From positions 868,001 through 932,000 of the forward strand of contig JAFEVB010000012.1 in the NCBI GenBank assembly GCA_032629725.1: a stretch of DNA of 64,000 bases, read 5' to 3'. Both the position numbers and the translations under genes were made by a program. Shown one piece after another: positions 10,496 through 22,364 of the stretch. The stretch is from Gremmenia infestans (taxonomy: Eukaryota; Ascomycota; Leotiomycetes; Helotiales; Hamatocanthoscyphaceae). The number at the start of each line of letters is the position of its first letter. Within the stretch, counting starts at the first letter, position 1. Under the pieces are notes generated by a model. The model had not been told where the DNA came from. It did no database searches and saw only the letters and a list, made by a program, of their open reading frames with translations.

Positions 10496-12994
10496 TCAGT
10501 TTCCGACCACCTCCTCCTCTGCCCATCCATTCAGTCCATTCCCATCCTGAATCGCTAAACCATATCCATTACCAAAAGCACTTCCGTTTCCTAGACCTCC
10601 TGAGAACGAGGACTGGTACTGGTGGCCTCGGCCTCGTTGCTGCTCACCGTTATCGCCTTGCACGGCCCCGTTCTGCTGCTGTTGTGCGAACACTGGCAAG
10701 CTGACGGCGCGATTATGGCTGCGTGCAGGGGCGAGCAAGCCACCGATGGTAGGGGCGTTGCTGGACGAGTTTGGAAAGCCGTTGATGCCGCTGATACTGG
10801 CACTTTGCTGGTGGCCCATTCCCTGGTTTTGCTGTGGCATTTCGTGGGCATCTATGCTAGATGGCGAGTTGGAACCGCCGTAGAGAGCCGCTTGCTGAGC
10901 AGCAAGGACTTGTTGTTGCTGCTGCTGAAGCTGAGCCACGGAGAATGGGTCGAGTTGTTGCTGTTGTTGAGCCTGGGCGTTTTGGGAAACTTGGTTCAAG
11001 TACATGGTGAGGGGGTTGTTGTTGCCTGCATTGAGGATCGTGGATGGTGTAGGAGTGGACTGAAAGTTCTGCTGGGCGCCATTGGCGGACCCGGGTGCTG
11101 CAGACCCAGTTGGGGATGAATCTGCCTGGCTAGGTTGGAGCCCACCGCTGTTTGGTGGTGGGGAGTTTACTCCATCGTTGCGGGGAGATTGTTGAGACTG
11201 TCCTTGGACTTGACGGGGTGGGTTTCCACAACGATCCTTGCCAAAGTTGACCTTGAATCGTCGGTACTCCTCCTTCCCACGAATGGCCTCAATCGCCTTG
11301 ATAGCATTCGCGATGTTGGTGAAGTTGACAAATGCACAGCTCTTCTCTCGAAGGGTGTTCACTAACTCGATTTCACCATACTCCGAAAAGTCCTGTCTCA
11401 ATCTCTCCTCACTCCAAGATTCATCCAGGTTCCCAATGTAAACATTTCGCGAAGCACCACCACTGACAGCAAGAGCAATCGCAGCTGGGAGAGCTCCTGA
11501 ATGCTTTCCCCATCCAATCTTCAATCTCCTGTTGTGAATCATTAAGCCCTGCAAATTGCTCAAAGCATAAAATGAAGCCGCCGAAGTAGGGTCAATAAAT
11601 GTGACGAAGCAGATATGCTTGTCGGGTATATATCGAATGTGGTGTAAAAGTCCACCTCTAACAACATTACAAATCTCTTCAATAGTAGTTTCGGGATGAA
11701 TATTTCCTAGATAAACTGTTCGGTTACCCAGGTTGTTGATTCCTCCAGCAGTCGTGGCAACCGCGGCAGCAGCCACCGATTGTTGAGCCAACGCGTTCGA
11801 GATGAGGTCGCGATCAGCGCCGTTGAGCACATGAGCATACCCAGGTGCAATACCTAGGTATTGAGCAGCGTTCTGCTGTTGGGTCTTGGAGACGTACGCG
11901 CATCTGTCCTTTCCGTAGTAAACACGACGAGGTGACTGCCATTTGGGTTCTTGTGGAAGCTGAGATACAGCCTTGATGGCGTTGCCAATGGAAAGGAAAT
12001 GCACAAAGCCAATTGCCTTTTCACGAACAATTTTGACCGTGTCAATTGGACCAAACTTGCTCAAATCCTCACGAAGCTCATCCTCTGAAATATTCTCGTC
12101 TAGGTTTCCCAAGTAAACGTTCCTTGAAGCACCCGACTGCTGGACAGCCAGGGCAACCGACGTCGGTACCTGCGAAGGTTTTCCCCATCCAACCTTGATA
12201 TCCTGTCCGCGAATCGAAAGCTTCTTCAGAATTGCGTCCGAGTGAAAGTGAGTGGCAGAGCTCCCATCCAAAAATGAAATGAAAGCACAGTTCTTGTCTG
12301 GCAAAAGGCGAACAGACTCGATTTGACCGCTTCTCACGTGTCCCAATATCTCCTCGGGAGACGTCTCTGGGGGGATGTTGCCTAGGTAAACGGTCCTGCT
12401 AGTTCCTGAAACCAAACCTGGCGACATTTGGACGGGCGAGGAGGGTTGAATTTGCATCTGCTGCATCTGGTTCTGCATGGCCGAGAAGCCACCGGTGGGT
12501 GACTGAGGCTGGTAGAACTGAGGAGCTCCATACGTAGATGGTGATACGAGATTCTGGTACATCTGAGGAGACATCTGCTGAATTGGACTTCCCATGCCCT
12601 GCTGTTGCTGCTGCTGGTTATGCTGCTGTTGCTGGAACGTGGCATAGTTTTGGAACTGAGGGCTTGCGAAAGCTGCTGGTGTTCCAGACTGGAAAGGTGA
12701 ACCCAACAGGAGCTGGGAAGGGAGCAGAGGCGTGAATTGCATGTCGAACCCCGTTCCAGGCGTTTGCATATCATTCTGACCCTGTTGAACCATGGGCTGT
12801 GTATTTATGGAAGGGATGTTGGCTCTTCGCGGATGCCTATCGCCATATCCACCCATTGAGTATTGGTTCTGAGAATATGCACCGTGGGAGAAACCGGTAT
12901 CACTGTTGGATGGCTTGGAGACATGGCCAGGGAATCTGTTCGCAGTCGCTGCACCGGGTCCGTTCTGCTGGTTGGCAGTCTGTGTCTCCTGCAT
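10496..12994 (-). CDS. MRN1: Mrn1-type RNA-binding protein with four RRMs
   Basis: Predicted post-transcriptional regulator that binds mRNA. A single exon encodes 832 residues. Four RRM domains lie at about residues 200-275, 290-365, 425-500 and 517-592. Each opens with an RNP2-like VYLGN or VYIGN, and pairs alternate IPPE/IHPE and LDEN/LDES, the arrangement of yeast Mrn1. Both odd RRMs end with a GWGK segment and both even ones with YGKDRC or FGKDRC. The N-terminal 190 residues and the C-terminal tail are low-complexity (Gln, Asn, Ser, Pro, Gly), as expected for a granule-forming protein. The frame extends upstream to 13033 only from a GTG; the first ATG, MQETQTANQQNG at 12994, is the sensible start. 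Yeast Mrn1 binds mRNAs for mitochondrial and cell-wall proteins; transfer of that role here is inference. Confidence 0.88.
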   Translation of the reverse strand: MQETQTANQQNGPGAATANRFPGHVSKPSNSDTGFSHGAYSQNQYSMGGYGDRHPRRANIPSINTQPMVQQGQNDMQTPGTGFDMQFTPLLPSQLLLGSPFQSGTPAAFASPQFQNYATFQQQQHNQQQQQQGMGSPIQQMSPQMYQNLVSPSTYGAPQFYQPQSPTGGFSAMQNQMQQMQIQPSSPVQMSPGLVSGTSRTVYLGNIPPETSPEEILGHVRSGQIESVRLLPDKNCAFISFLDGSSATHFHSDAILKKLSIRGQDIKVGWGKPSQVPTSVALAVQQSGASRNVYLGNLDENISEDELREDLSKFGPIDTVKIVREKAIGFVHFLSIGNAIKAVSQLPQEPKWQSPRRVYYGKDRCAYVSKTQQQNAAQYLGIAPGYAHVLNGADRDLISNALAQQSVAAAAVATTAGGINNLGNRTVYLGNIHPETTIEEICNVVRGGLLHHIRYIPDKHICFVTFIDPTSAASFYALSNLQGLMIHNRRLKIGWGKHSGALPAAIALAVSGGASRNVYIGNLDESWSEERLRQDFSEYGEIELVNTLREKSCAFVNFTNIANAIKAIEAIRGKEEYRRFKVNFGKDRCGNPPRQVQGQSQQSPRNDGVNSPPPNSGGLQPSQADSSPTGSAAPGSANGAQQNFQSTPTPSTILNAGNNNPLTMYLNQVSQNAQAQQQQQLDPFSVAQLQQQQQQVLAAQQAALYGGSNSPSSIDAHEMPQQNQGMGHQQSASISGINGFPNSSSNAPTIGGLLAPARSHNRAVSLPVFAQQQQNGAVQGDNGEQQRGRGHQYQSSFSGGLGNGSAFGNGYGLAIQDGNGLNGWAEEEVVGN

Positions 12995-15052
12995 CCCGAG
13001 AAGATGAGGTGGCAGGACAAAGCTGTCCCGCACAAGGGATGATAGTACAGCCGTTTTGAAAGATTAAAGGTGCCTTGATGAGGCACGTAGTTGTGGGTGA
13101 TTGTATAAATGGACACTCAGATATAGCGTTTGGGTTCCAAGGAATGTAGAATGGAAGTGATACGCTCGAGTGGTTTGGTCCGGTTGAATCTTTGCAGGAG
13201 GTCGGGTTGGAGAAAGAATGTGTCGTATGAACAAGAATGCTCCTATAGATTAAGTATGGTTGTATACAAGTGTTCAAATCGAAATCGGTCGAAACAGCAT
13301 CTGCGAAGGCGGGAGGATTCGTGTTTATATTCGTCTGGTCTGATATTCGGACAGGATTCCCAAGGCCAATTCACCGGTAGCAGGGTGAAAGGGGGCAATC
13401 CAACAAATAGCAGAACAAAGAATGGAGACAAGATAGATGGCTGGACGAGGCGGGCGAGTGAGCGTGGTTGGTGTCTGAATAAAAGGTGTATTGTATTGTA
13501 TAGTAATAGTAAATAGAATGATGGAAGGGAAATAAGAAGCAGCAAGCAAGAAAGAGCAGCTGGTTAACGAGTGTGGGATTGGTTGTAAAGAAGAAGCAAG
13601 AAAGGGCTTTTGAAAGCAGAAAAAGAGTTGGGGAGGAGAAAGATTCACATCGTAAGAGAGAGAGAATGGAAATCAACGACAAAGGGAGCGTCCCCGAAAA
13701 GGGAATCCCTAATTTCGCAGGAACGGTGGATGATTTCAGCTAGCCTGTCTCCAGCCTAGCGCTTGGGGTTGGGAGGGAAAAGCGGCACTCATCTTTCGCC
13801 TATCTTTCACCCATCTTTCACTCCACTTGGTGTCGAGGGTGTGTACTCCGGAGTGCCTCGTCTCGCTCGTCCGTATTGAAACTTGGTGCCGCTTTAGATA
13901 TCCAGGAACCAGGGGGCTTTTTCAGGGGTTCCGTTTTGATAGGGGTGGCCAGACGAGCGATGCCCACCACCCCACCCAGCCCAGCCAAGCGCGGTATTTT
14001 CAAAGTCGGGGCACAGCTGGCGGCCAATCAGAGGATGTTGCCTCATACCTTGGGTCTTGGTAGTGTCAAATTATAATGATTATACTGTAGTATAGGAGAC
14101 TTTACTCAACCAACTACTCCACAAGTCTGCACCTCTTGCATTACTCCTAAATGTTGATTCCTGAACGTTGGTAGTAAGGCAGTACAAAGTCACATAGGAG
14201 CCCCCTCTGTAATAACAAAAGTCAGTCGTGACGAGAAATAACGTATTTCGGAAAAACTACCCGTCTCCGATGGCAGGTATCACACGATATTGCCTCCGTC
14301 TCCACAAAGTCAGGCAAGAGACAGCTAATTCATGATATTAAAGACAAAGCGCAGAGTCAAAAGTCTCATCTGAAGAATTGAGTCCCATTCATTCATGCAG
14401 CTTGAGGTCATTTGACCTTTCCTTGCATCCTTTCCTCTTCCCAAAGTACATTATTAGAAGTACAACTCTCCAGTTCCTCTACGCCATACAACAACTACCT
14501 ATATTCTTTTCCTACCACTCGTCCCATTTGTTTCAAAACGAAGCCACGCACGGAACACTTATTTATATCCCCATCTGTCCCAAACTCCACCCCCCTGCAT
14601 CGCACCGTTTCAAACCAAAGCCGCATCGTCACTAGCAGCCGTTTCTACTACGCACCGCGTTGCAGTCGCGAACGGATGACAACTGCACCAAAACTGTCCT
14701 ACATGTGTCTTTAACTTTTGCTGAAGATATGGGGGCTTGTGGAGTAGTGAAGCTGAGCAAACCTCAAGTGTTCGCCCCCTTTTTCAAGGTCATGTGCGGC
14801 TAGCTGTCTTGGCATTCATTAATGATTCAAGTATTCCGAAACATTTCCGAAAGTTCAAATTCAAAACTTGGTTGATAACTCGATCTGATATAGCAGTATT
14901 TGGGCATCATCCACTTCATCAGTTAACATCTAACTACCGGAACATTGTTTCATTGATCCTCATGTGGAAAGGGGAAGCATGCCAGGGAATCTAAAGAGAA
15001 TATCATCACCAAAACGGACCTCGTCACCAGAAGCAACCAAAGCAAAATAGGC
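12995..15052. other. Intergenic: long leader of the RNA-binding gene and spacer
   Basis: About 2 kb between the Mrn1-type start and the 3' end of asparaginyl-tRNA synthetase. Read on the minus strand, 13480-13660 is rich in pyrimidine runs, suggesting promoter and long 5' leader. ORFs here that seem to overlap the Mrn1 start begin with GTG or TTG, not ATG. A TACTCCGGAGT palindrome lies near 13844. No gene supported between 14050 and 15050. Confidence 0.55.
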
Positions 15053-16860
15053 TCAAGGCTTGCAGCGGCCCATGAAACGGGGATATAGGCAGCAGGTGCG
15101 CACGGAATGCTGCTTGCAGATCCAGGCGATAAATCGTTCCAGACCCAATCCATATCCACCGTGAGGAGATGTCCCATACCTATTTATTGCGTCAATGTTT
15201 GCTATTTTGTGAGAAGAGATTCAACTTACTTCCGCTGCTCTGTGTACCAGTAGTACTCCTTGGGTGAGATACCCTCACGCTTGTACGCCTCCATTAACTC
15301 ATCGTAATCATCCATTCTCAACGAGCCACCAACGATTTCACCAACACCTGGCATTAACACGTCGACACTCTCTGTGACCCGGCGATCAGCGTCTTCCTTC
15401 TTCATATAGAATGCCTTGATCTCGACTGGGAAGTGAGTCAAGAGAATGGGTAAGTTAATTATGTCGGTCATTCTTCGCTCAGCAGCTTCAGCAATATCAT
15501 CGCCGAACACGTGGGGGTTGCCTTCTTCGTTGAGGATGGGGGGATCCTGAGCGTTGAGCCAGTCAATGGCATCCGAGTATCGCATGCGCTTGAATGGTCT
15601 GGAAGGAGCCTTGAACTCGGGGTTGAGCTCCTTGATGTAGCCAGCAATTACTGGATCGGCCAAGATAGTGGTGCATACCTTGCTGATCACCTCTTCCAAA
15701 TGGTCAAGCAAATCCTCAAAGTCAATGAAATCCAACTCAGCCTCAACGTGGGTGTATTCAGACAAATGTCTTCGGGTCAAAGATTTCTCAGCTCGAAATG
15801 ACTTCTCAATGCAGTAGACGTTACCCAAGCTGGGAAGAGCGGTCTCAAGATAGAGTTGAGATGATTGAGTCAAATACGTCTTGTCACCATAGTAATCCAG
15901 CTCGAACAATGTCGAGCCCCCCTCGACTTGTGTTTGCACGAAAGCCGGAGGGCTGATTTTGGTAAACTTCATCTCCATATATGTCTTTGAGAATGCCCAT
16001 TCAACTGCAGACCGGACTTTCATGACTGAAGATGCGGTATCTCCACGGAGAACCAGATGGCGGTTGTCCAACATAGATGACTCCCATTGATCCTGTCCCT
16101 TCGAGACCCTGTTGGTAATAGCTTCAGCATCTGAAGGACTTCGACCAATGACCTTGTAGTAATCGACATGAAGTTCTCGGTCGTCAGGGGCTTGCTGACC
16201 GGCGAGTACCTTCCGCATTTCGCCGTAGACGGTCAGAGAAGTGCCTTGGGCAAAGGTAAGGGCATCGTAGGTTTTCGTGAGGTCACCCGCGAGGACACAT
16301 TGTAAATGGCCATATCCATCGATCAATGTGAGGAAGGTAGCTTGCTTTTGCTCTCGTAATCGATGTATGCGACCAGACACCTTCACTCGAGTTCCCTTTA
16401 CATCTCCTTCGCCCAAATCAACGTTCTTGTCGCCAATTGTAATCTTGATGGCCTTTGGGAGGGATGGGTCTTCGGTGAGGATAATCTTCTTGGCATCCTC
16501 AAGCGTCTTCAGCCGTGACTTCTCCTTCTCTTCCTCTTGGGCTGCTTGTTGTTGCTGTTTCAACACCTTCTTTTTATATGCGTCCAATGCGCCTTGGGCT
16601 TTCTTGACTGCAGATTTTGCAGGCTCCTTCCATACCAATCGCTCTGCTGGATCGCCATCTGCGCTGACTGGACCAGTTATTGAGGCGCGCGATCGGTATT
16701 GTTTCCCCTCACTGCCCTTGTGTTGAATGTATGCGTGGGCCAAAGACTTGTAGGGCTTGCTCTCTGCGCCCGTTGCGGATTCGTCGTCGGCTCCGGCATC
16801 TGTGTCGATGTAAATGGTGTCCATCTTGGCTCTCTCTGCGAGTTCTTGAACTGCGGCCAT
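15053..16860 (-). CDS. DED81: Asparaginyl-tRNA synthetase, cytosolic
   Basis: Class II synthetase that charges tRNA-Asn with asparagine in the cytosol. Exons 16860-15230 and 15179-15053 join to 585 residues. An N-terminal extension with a Lys/Gln/Glu-rich helix (residues about 85-120) precedes the OB-fold anticodon-binding domain (about 155-250: VKVSGRIHRLREQKQATFL). The catalytic domain has the class II motif 2 region FRAEKSLTRRHLSEYTHVEAEL, diagnostic of AsnRS rather than AspRS, and motif 3 in the last exon as GGYGLGLERF. The C-terminus ends YPRFMGRCKP as in eukaryotic AsnRS. Without the last intron, motif 3 would be lost. No convincing mitochondrial presequence. Divergent from DNA ligase I with 459 bp between starts. 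Confidence 0.96.
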
Positions 16861-17319
16861 GTTCTGCTGTCGTGTGCTTGTGCTCTTGATTTGGGAAATT
16901 CCACAATCTTGGTGGGGGTTATTTATTTACTGGGGCTTTGTCGACTCACCGCTTTGACTCAGGCGGGGCGTGTCTATCAAAGATGTGGGGCGGTTCAGTA
17001 AATCCATTTACACGGGTGGACGCGACTTCAACTCGTTGACGCGCCGAGAGCCAGACATTTGAGACTTTGAAGATACAACGAATAGATACAACCGAACTGT
17101 AGTGATACTCCAAGAACCATCTCCTACGAATCTCTGAAGCACATCCAGCCTGCCATGCCGAATTTTTGATTCCTCTAAATCCTCACTCAGCGCGCCAGAT
17201 CAACACATCTGCCTGCCTTCAACGAAACGCCCCTCACTTCTCTAATCGTGGCTTCACGAAGGGCTCTCTACACCCTGCTGTCACAGACACGAAGTAGAGT
17301 CCACAAATCATTCTCCCAA
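16861..17319. promoter_or_regulatory. Divergent promoter, AsnRS / DNA ligase I
   Basis: 459 bp separate the two ATGs. Two ACGCG cores lie at 17020-17025 (ACGCGA) and 17039-17044 (ACGCGC), about 280-300 bp upstream of the ligase ATG. ACGCG is the core of the MluI cell-cycle box, which MBF uses at G1/S genes such as yeast CDC9. The function here is inferred from motif and context. Confidence 0.45.
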
Positions 17320-20288
17320 ATGCCTCCCAAGCAAGCTACGTTGGGGTATGTCAAAGATTCCCAGACCACCTTAGGGTGCGGTGATCCCAGTACATCTCCA
17401 GGATGCGTGAATATATCTGCTAACCCATGATTCTCAATAGCAAGTTTTTCAAAGCTCCAAATGGAGATGCCCCGAAGCCTACACCCAAGCAATCGAAGTT
17501 ATCATTCTCATCCAAATCCAATGGCACTCCGAGCTCAAGCGCAAGCGTGGCAAATGAAGACGTCGACATGAAGGATGAAGATTCTGATACTAAAGTCAAG
17601 CCAAAGGTCAAGAAAGAGGAGGATGTTGAATCCAAGGAGAATGTAAAGCCTGGAACAGGTAGGTACTCTGGAAATTGCCAGTCAATACATACTGACACAA
17701 GCTTCCACAGAGACGAAGAAGCGCTCCCGGTCACCACCTCCACAGAAGGAGGTGAAAGAAGAGAGTAAGAAAGCGAAGGAAGAGGCTGTTAGAGAGGAGG
17801 AAGACGACGAAGATGACGAGCCAGTCCTCAAGCGACCTCGACGATCGATTAAGATAGAGGAAGATGATGACCAGCCCATTGTCTCCAGCTCCAGATCTAA
17901 ACCCAAGTCAAAGCCCGAGCCCTCTAAGAAATCAGAAAGCATGCCGCCTCCACCTAAGAAAATAAAAAAAGAAATGAAGGAAGAAGATGGTGATGATGTC
18001 GAAGAACCAAATTCATCGAAAGAACCATTAAAGCGCAGAGGATCCAGTGCATCGGCATCGGCATCAGATATCGAAGAGGGCCTGGAAGAAGATGATGAAG
18101 AGGATGAGAAGCCAGAGATTGCTGCAAAGGCTCGTGAGAAAGTTCAAACCACGTTAAAATCGAAGGCCAAGGATCCATACCCCGATTGGAAACCAGGAGA
18201 GCCAGTTCCATATGCAGCTCTCTGTACTACGTTCTCTCTCGTTGAAATGACCTCAAAGAGACTCGTCATCCAGGCACACTGCTCATTATTCCTTCGACAA
18301 GTTCTACGACTTACCCCTGACGACCTTCTGCCAACCGTTCTCCTCATGATAAACAAGCTCGCTGCGGATTATGCTGGCATTGAGCTAGGTATTGGCGAAT
18401 CCCTGATCAAGAAGGCTATTGGCGAATCAACAGGTCGTAGCTTGGCAGTGGTCACTCAGGATCAGAAGGAAATTGGAGACTTGGGCTTAGTTGCCGTCAA
18501 GAGCAGAGCAAATCAACCTACTATGTTCAAGCCGAAACCTCTTACTATCAGGGGAGTTCACAAGGCGCTCATAGACATCGCCACAACGTCGGGTAATGGT
18601 GCTCAAGGACAGAAGGTTGACAGAATCAAGAAGTTGCTCTCGGCTGCTGATGGACATACGACTGGAAAGATTGATATTACCAAGGACAAAGGAGGTGCCA
18701 GTGAGGCGAAGTTCATCGTCCGATTCCTTGAAGGTAAACTTCGCTTGGGTCTCGCTGAGAGGACGGCCATCATTTCACTTGCTCAAGCTATGGTTTGTCA
18801 TGAGGTAGAAGCGAAAGGTTCTGGGAACATACCAAGTACAGAACAATTGGCTAAGGGCGAGTCAATACTGAAGGCAGTGTACAGGTAAGTTACCAGTATT
18901 TTATTCTGCAACGGTTTACTGATGAGTCGCAGCGAGCTTCCCAGCTACGATGTTATTATACCAACAATGCTTGAGCATGGCCTCTTCAACTTGCAAGACA
19001 ATTGCAAACTTCAACCAGGCGTTCCTCTCAAACCGATGTTGGCAAAACCCACCAAATCTATCACCGAAGTTCTCGATCGTTTCGAAAACCAGACATTCAC
19101 CTGCGAGTACAAATATGACGGCGAGAGAGCACAGATCCACTATGTTGCCAAGGATTCTCCATTGCAATATAAAAGTCCCCAATCAGCCACCGACAAAACT
19201 TCATCAGGCGGACTTGCAGCGATCTTCTCCCGCAATTCGGAAGATTTGTCCAAGAAGTATCCCGATATCCTAGCCAAGCTTGATACGTGGGTGAAAGATG
19301 ATACCAAGTCCTTTGTCTTGGATTGTGAAACCGTAGCCTGGGATCTGAATGAAAAGAAAGTTCTTCCTTTCCAGCAACTCATGACCCGCAAGAAGAAAGA
19401 TGTCAAAGTTGAGGACGTGAAGGTCAAAGTCTGCGTCTTTGCTTTTGACCTCCTGTTCCTGAATGGTGAAGCACTCGTTGGGAAACCTCTTCGCGAACGA
19501 CGAGCACTTCTTCATGAGGCGTTCAGTCCAGTTGAGGGAGAGTTCTCATTCGCTACACACATGGATGGGCAAGAAATCGACGAGATCCAGACCTTCCTTG
19601 ATGATAGTATGAAAGCTTCATGTGAAGGTCTCATGGTAAAGATGCTTGACGGCAGTGAAAGTGCGTACGAGCCCAGCAAGCGGAGTAGGAACTGGCTGAA
19701 GGTAAGCTTCATTCCCGTCTTTCTTAAATATTACTAACGTTCTCCTCAAAGATCAAGAAAGACTATCTTGCAGGCGTAGGCGACTCCCTCGACCTCGTTG
19801 TCCTAGGTGCCTACTATGGCCGCGGCAAACGCACCTCCGTCTTCGGTGCCTTCCTCCTCGCCTGCCACAACCCCTCGAATGACACCTACGAAACAATCTG
19901 CAACATCGGCACAGGTTTCTCAGAAGCAGTCCTCGAGACTCTGCATGCCGAACTTTCACCCCTCATCATTGACCGCGCGAAACCCTTCTACGACCACAGC
20001 AGCGGAAACCAACATCAACCTGATGTCTGGTTCGAGCCGAGGTATGTGTGGGAGGTGAGGACGGCGGATTTGACACTGTCTCCTAGGTATAAGGCCGGGT
20101 GTAAGGAGGGACTTGAAGATGGGAAGGAGAAGGGGATTAGTTTGAGGTTTCCGAGGTTTATTAAGGTAAGGGAAGATAAGAAGGTGGAGGAGGCGACGAG
20201 TAGTAGGCAGGTGGTGGAGATGTATAGGAAGCAGGAGAGCGTAGCGAAGAACAAGGGACCGGCCGTTGATGATGACTTTGAGTATTAG
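17320..20288 (+). CDS. CDC9: DNA ligase I (ATP-dependent)
   Basis: Joins Okazaki fragments and seals repair nicks in the nucleus. Exons 17320-17345, 17441-17658, 17711-18884, 18933-19701 and 19752-20288 give 907 residues. The N-terminus MPPKQATLGKFF is a perfect PCNA-interaction box (Q5, L8, F11, F12), formed only after the first intron is removed. A long acidic and Lys-rich disordered region (to about residue 290) carries basic patches that could act as nuclear signals (KRPRRSIK). The DNA-binding domain follows (about 300-500), then the nucleotidyltransferase domain with catalytic motif I CEYKYDGERAQIH (Lys near 533) and the OB domain with IKKDYLAGVGDSLDLVVLGAYYGRGKR. It ends DDDFEY. The upstream GTG at 17248 is not used: the PIP-box ATG is better placed. 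A mitochondrial form from an upstream start was considered but no ATG supports it. Confidence 0.95.
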
Positions 20289-20384
20289 ATATAGGGGGTT
20301 GGCTTTGCTTGCTGTTAGCTTTTTGCAGCGTCCGATAAATAAAAATGTACAGTATATTCTTGTACATGGATACTCCGTAAGATC
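20289..20384. other. Short convergent 3' gap with TACTCCGTA
   Basis: Only 96 bp lie between the two convergent stop codons. An exact TACTCCGTA copy is at 20371-20379. AATAAA-like sequences (GATAAATAAAAATG) near 20333 could serve the ligase transcript. Confidence 0.5.
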
Positions 20385-21061
20385 TTAATGTGCTTCAACC
20401 TCCACCTCTGCCTCCCTAACCCTCCCACTCTTCCCCTCCTCCCTCGCTCTATATTTCCTCGCCCTCCGAATTCTGATCTCTAGCTCCCTCATCTCCCTAT
20501 CCACACCCACGATCCTCGGCACTATATCCTGCACCAACAGCACCGCCTGCCCCTGCGCAGCTTTCAGTTCCGCTGGTACGAAAGCGCCGAACATTCGTAG
20601 GGAAGCTTTTTTTCCTGCTGGATTTGCTGGAATATTCTCATTTTCATTTTCCTTTTCATTTTCCTTTTCCTCGCTTCCTGTCGTGGTGGGGGAAGCTGGG
20701 AGGGGCGCGGGATGTACTTGTATGGGATCCCCGCCTGAGGGAATGCTGCAGAGCGTCTCGGCGCGCATGTGAGCGCTGTAGCTGGAAGCGCCGTAGCGGG
20801 ATACGCCTATGGGGTGGAAGTTTGCGCGGGAGATGTTTTGGTAGACCTTTATGGTTTGGGTGATTTGTTAGTTGGCTATCTTATGGCACGTAGAAGGGGA
20901 GGTGGATATGGATATGAAGGCAGGAAAGGGAGATTTACGGAGGTTTGTAAGGAGGAGAGTTGGGATCGTAGGGTTGTGTAGGTGTGCAGGTTTTGGAGGT
21001 ATTGTTCGAGGAGGGTGTCGATTTCTAGGGTGAGGAGTTCTGCTGGTGATGGGGAGGACAT
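20385..21061 (-). CDS. VMA22: Vma22-like V-ATPase assembly factor
   Basis: Probable ER-associated chaperone for assembly of the vacuolar H+-ATPase Vo sector (yeast Vma22, human CCDC115). Exons 21061-20939 and 20846-20385 join in phase to 194 residues. The N-terminal helix (LLEQYLQNLHTYTTLRSQLSSL) and the following segment VYQNISRANFHPIG and GVSRYGASSYSAHM match the family layout. The C-terminal half has the typical LRMFGAFVPAELKAAQ followed by a coiled coil of charged residues (VDREMRELEIRIRRARK). In between is a low-complexity Glu/Asn/Lys tract (repeated NEKEN units) from a TTTTCATTTTCC-like repeat at the DNA level. Convergent with DNA ligase I; only 96 bp separate the two stops, so the 3' UTRs probably overlap. 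Confidence 0.8.
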
Positions 21062-22364
21062 TGTGAGGTGAGGTGGTGTGTAGATGTGTATGCTGTTGGT
21101 CTAGGGTTGGAGGTGTAATTTGTATTTTGACTGCCGACTGTGAGTTCTCGGGTTAAGATTCTAGAGGATTGATGTGCCGTTGAAATGTCAGGTGAGGTAC
21201 ATGTACGTCAATCTGGATATAAAGTGGTTTGTAGATGGAGGCGGGTGTGGGTTAAAAGTCCCCTGGCATTGGCAGGAATACCCCTGTCGTAGCCTCAAGC
21301 CAAGCAGGAAGGGGAGGGAGGTGGATGTCACTTTAAAGCAAAGTTCCATCCAATATCAAAGTGCAACCAATTGAAATTATTATCTTATATAATAGACACA
21401 TAAGCTACAATTATCTATCATATACAAACCTTTCAGCTTAAGTACTCACCCCCACTGGTGACCCTCATGTCAATATCCACGCGCGCTTGTTGTTTCACGA
21501 CATCTGGTATGAGGTAGACCACGTTGTTTCCAGTACCGGATCGGACCAAGGCTTCCTCCTTTGAAGCATCACTTGTCTGAGCTGCAGCCCAATCCGCATC
21601 TCTACTTTGCATCCATCCACTCAGCCTCGATCCTTGCGACGCATCTTGTGCATCGAACTGTGGGAGAATCTACAGACTCCGTTGCTGTAAAGTACCGTGG
21701 CTGCAGTTTGTTCCTGCTGCACTCACTCTGTACTCTCTACTAGTCCACCAGTACGACCAGTACCAGTCCAATACACGTACCGTACCGTACTAGATCAATC
21801 CCACCCACTCTACCCGATCCACTACATATCCAGCTGCCTTTTAATCGGCCCTGCCCGGTGCTATCTATCGTGCTTCCTTCCACATCATACCGTACCTTTC
21901 CTTTCCTACACCTCGGTATCCTATCTTCTTTCTGCGTGGTGTTTGTTGGTAGTTGTGTGAATTGGACAAGAAGAGAAGAGTAGGGGACAAAAGAAGAGAT
22001 TAGCCGCTGTCGAACCGAAAAATAAAATAGCTCCACCTGCTTTCCAGGCGCAACGGTGGACGACGAGTCAATTCAATTCAATTCAACCTGGTCTAGAAGA
22101 CCGTCAGTGGAAGGGAAGGTCGAACAAATAATTCTCCGAGACTCCTGTATCCTATCGCCCAAACAAACCATATCGCACCATCCGCGTCCTCTTCTCTCAA
22201 CATCGCCCTTTTGTGTTGTCTGCACCTCGTCCTGCATCCATCAAACGTACCACAGGTGTCCATCTTTCGTCGACCGGATCAGATACTGCCCCGGCGCAAG
22301 ACAAGACATCGATACTTGACGTCAAGGCGGTTAAGAGGGATCAATCAAATACACAATCGCAGAA
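21062..22364. other. Intergenic, Cdc42 promoter and leader
   Basis: Lies between divergent VMA22 and CDC42. No gene supported. The region 21430-22360 is C/T-rich with repeated GTACC/GTACG elements around 21750-21790 and probably includes a long 5' leader. Confidence 0.55.

Noticed and set aside
12995..13033. 13-residue N-terminal extension of the Mrn1-type protein
   Set aside because: The extension would start at GTG; the ATG at 12994 is the first in frame.
12805..13277. uORFs overlapping the Mrn1 start
   Set aside because: On inspection these frames begin with GTG or TTG, not ATG.
17248..17319. N-terminal extension of DNA ligase I as a mitochondrial presequence
   Set aside because: The upstream frame begins with GTG (17248), and no ATG precedes the PIP-box start in frame. 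The residues are Ser/Arg-rich, so a near-cognate start is conceivable but unsupported.
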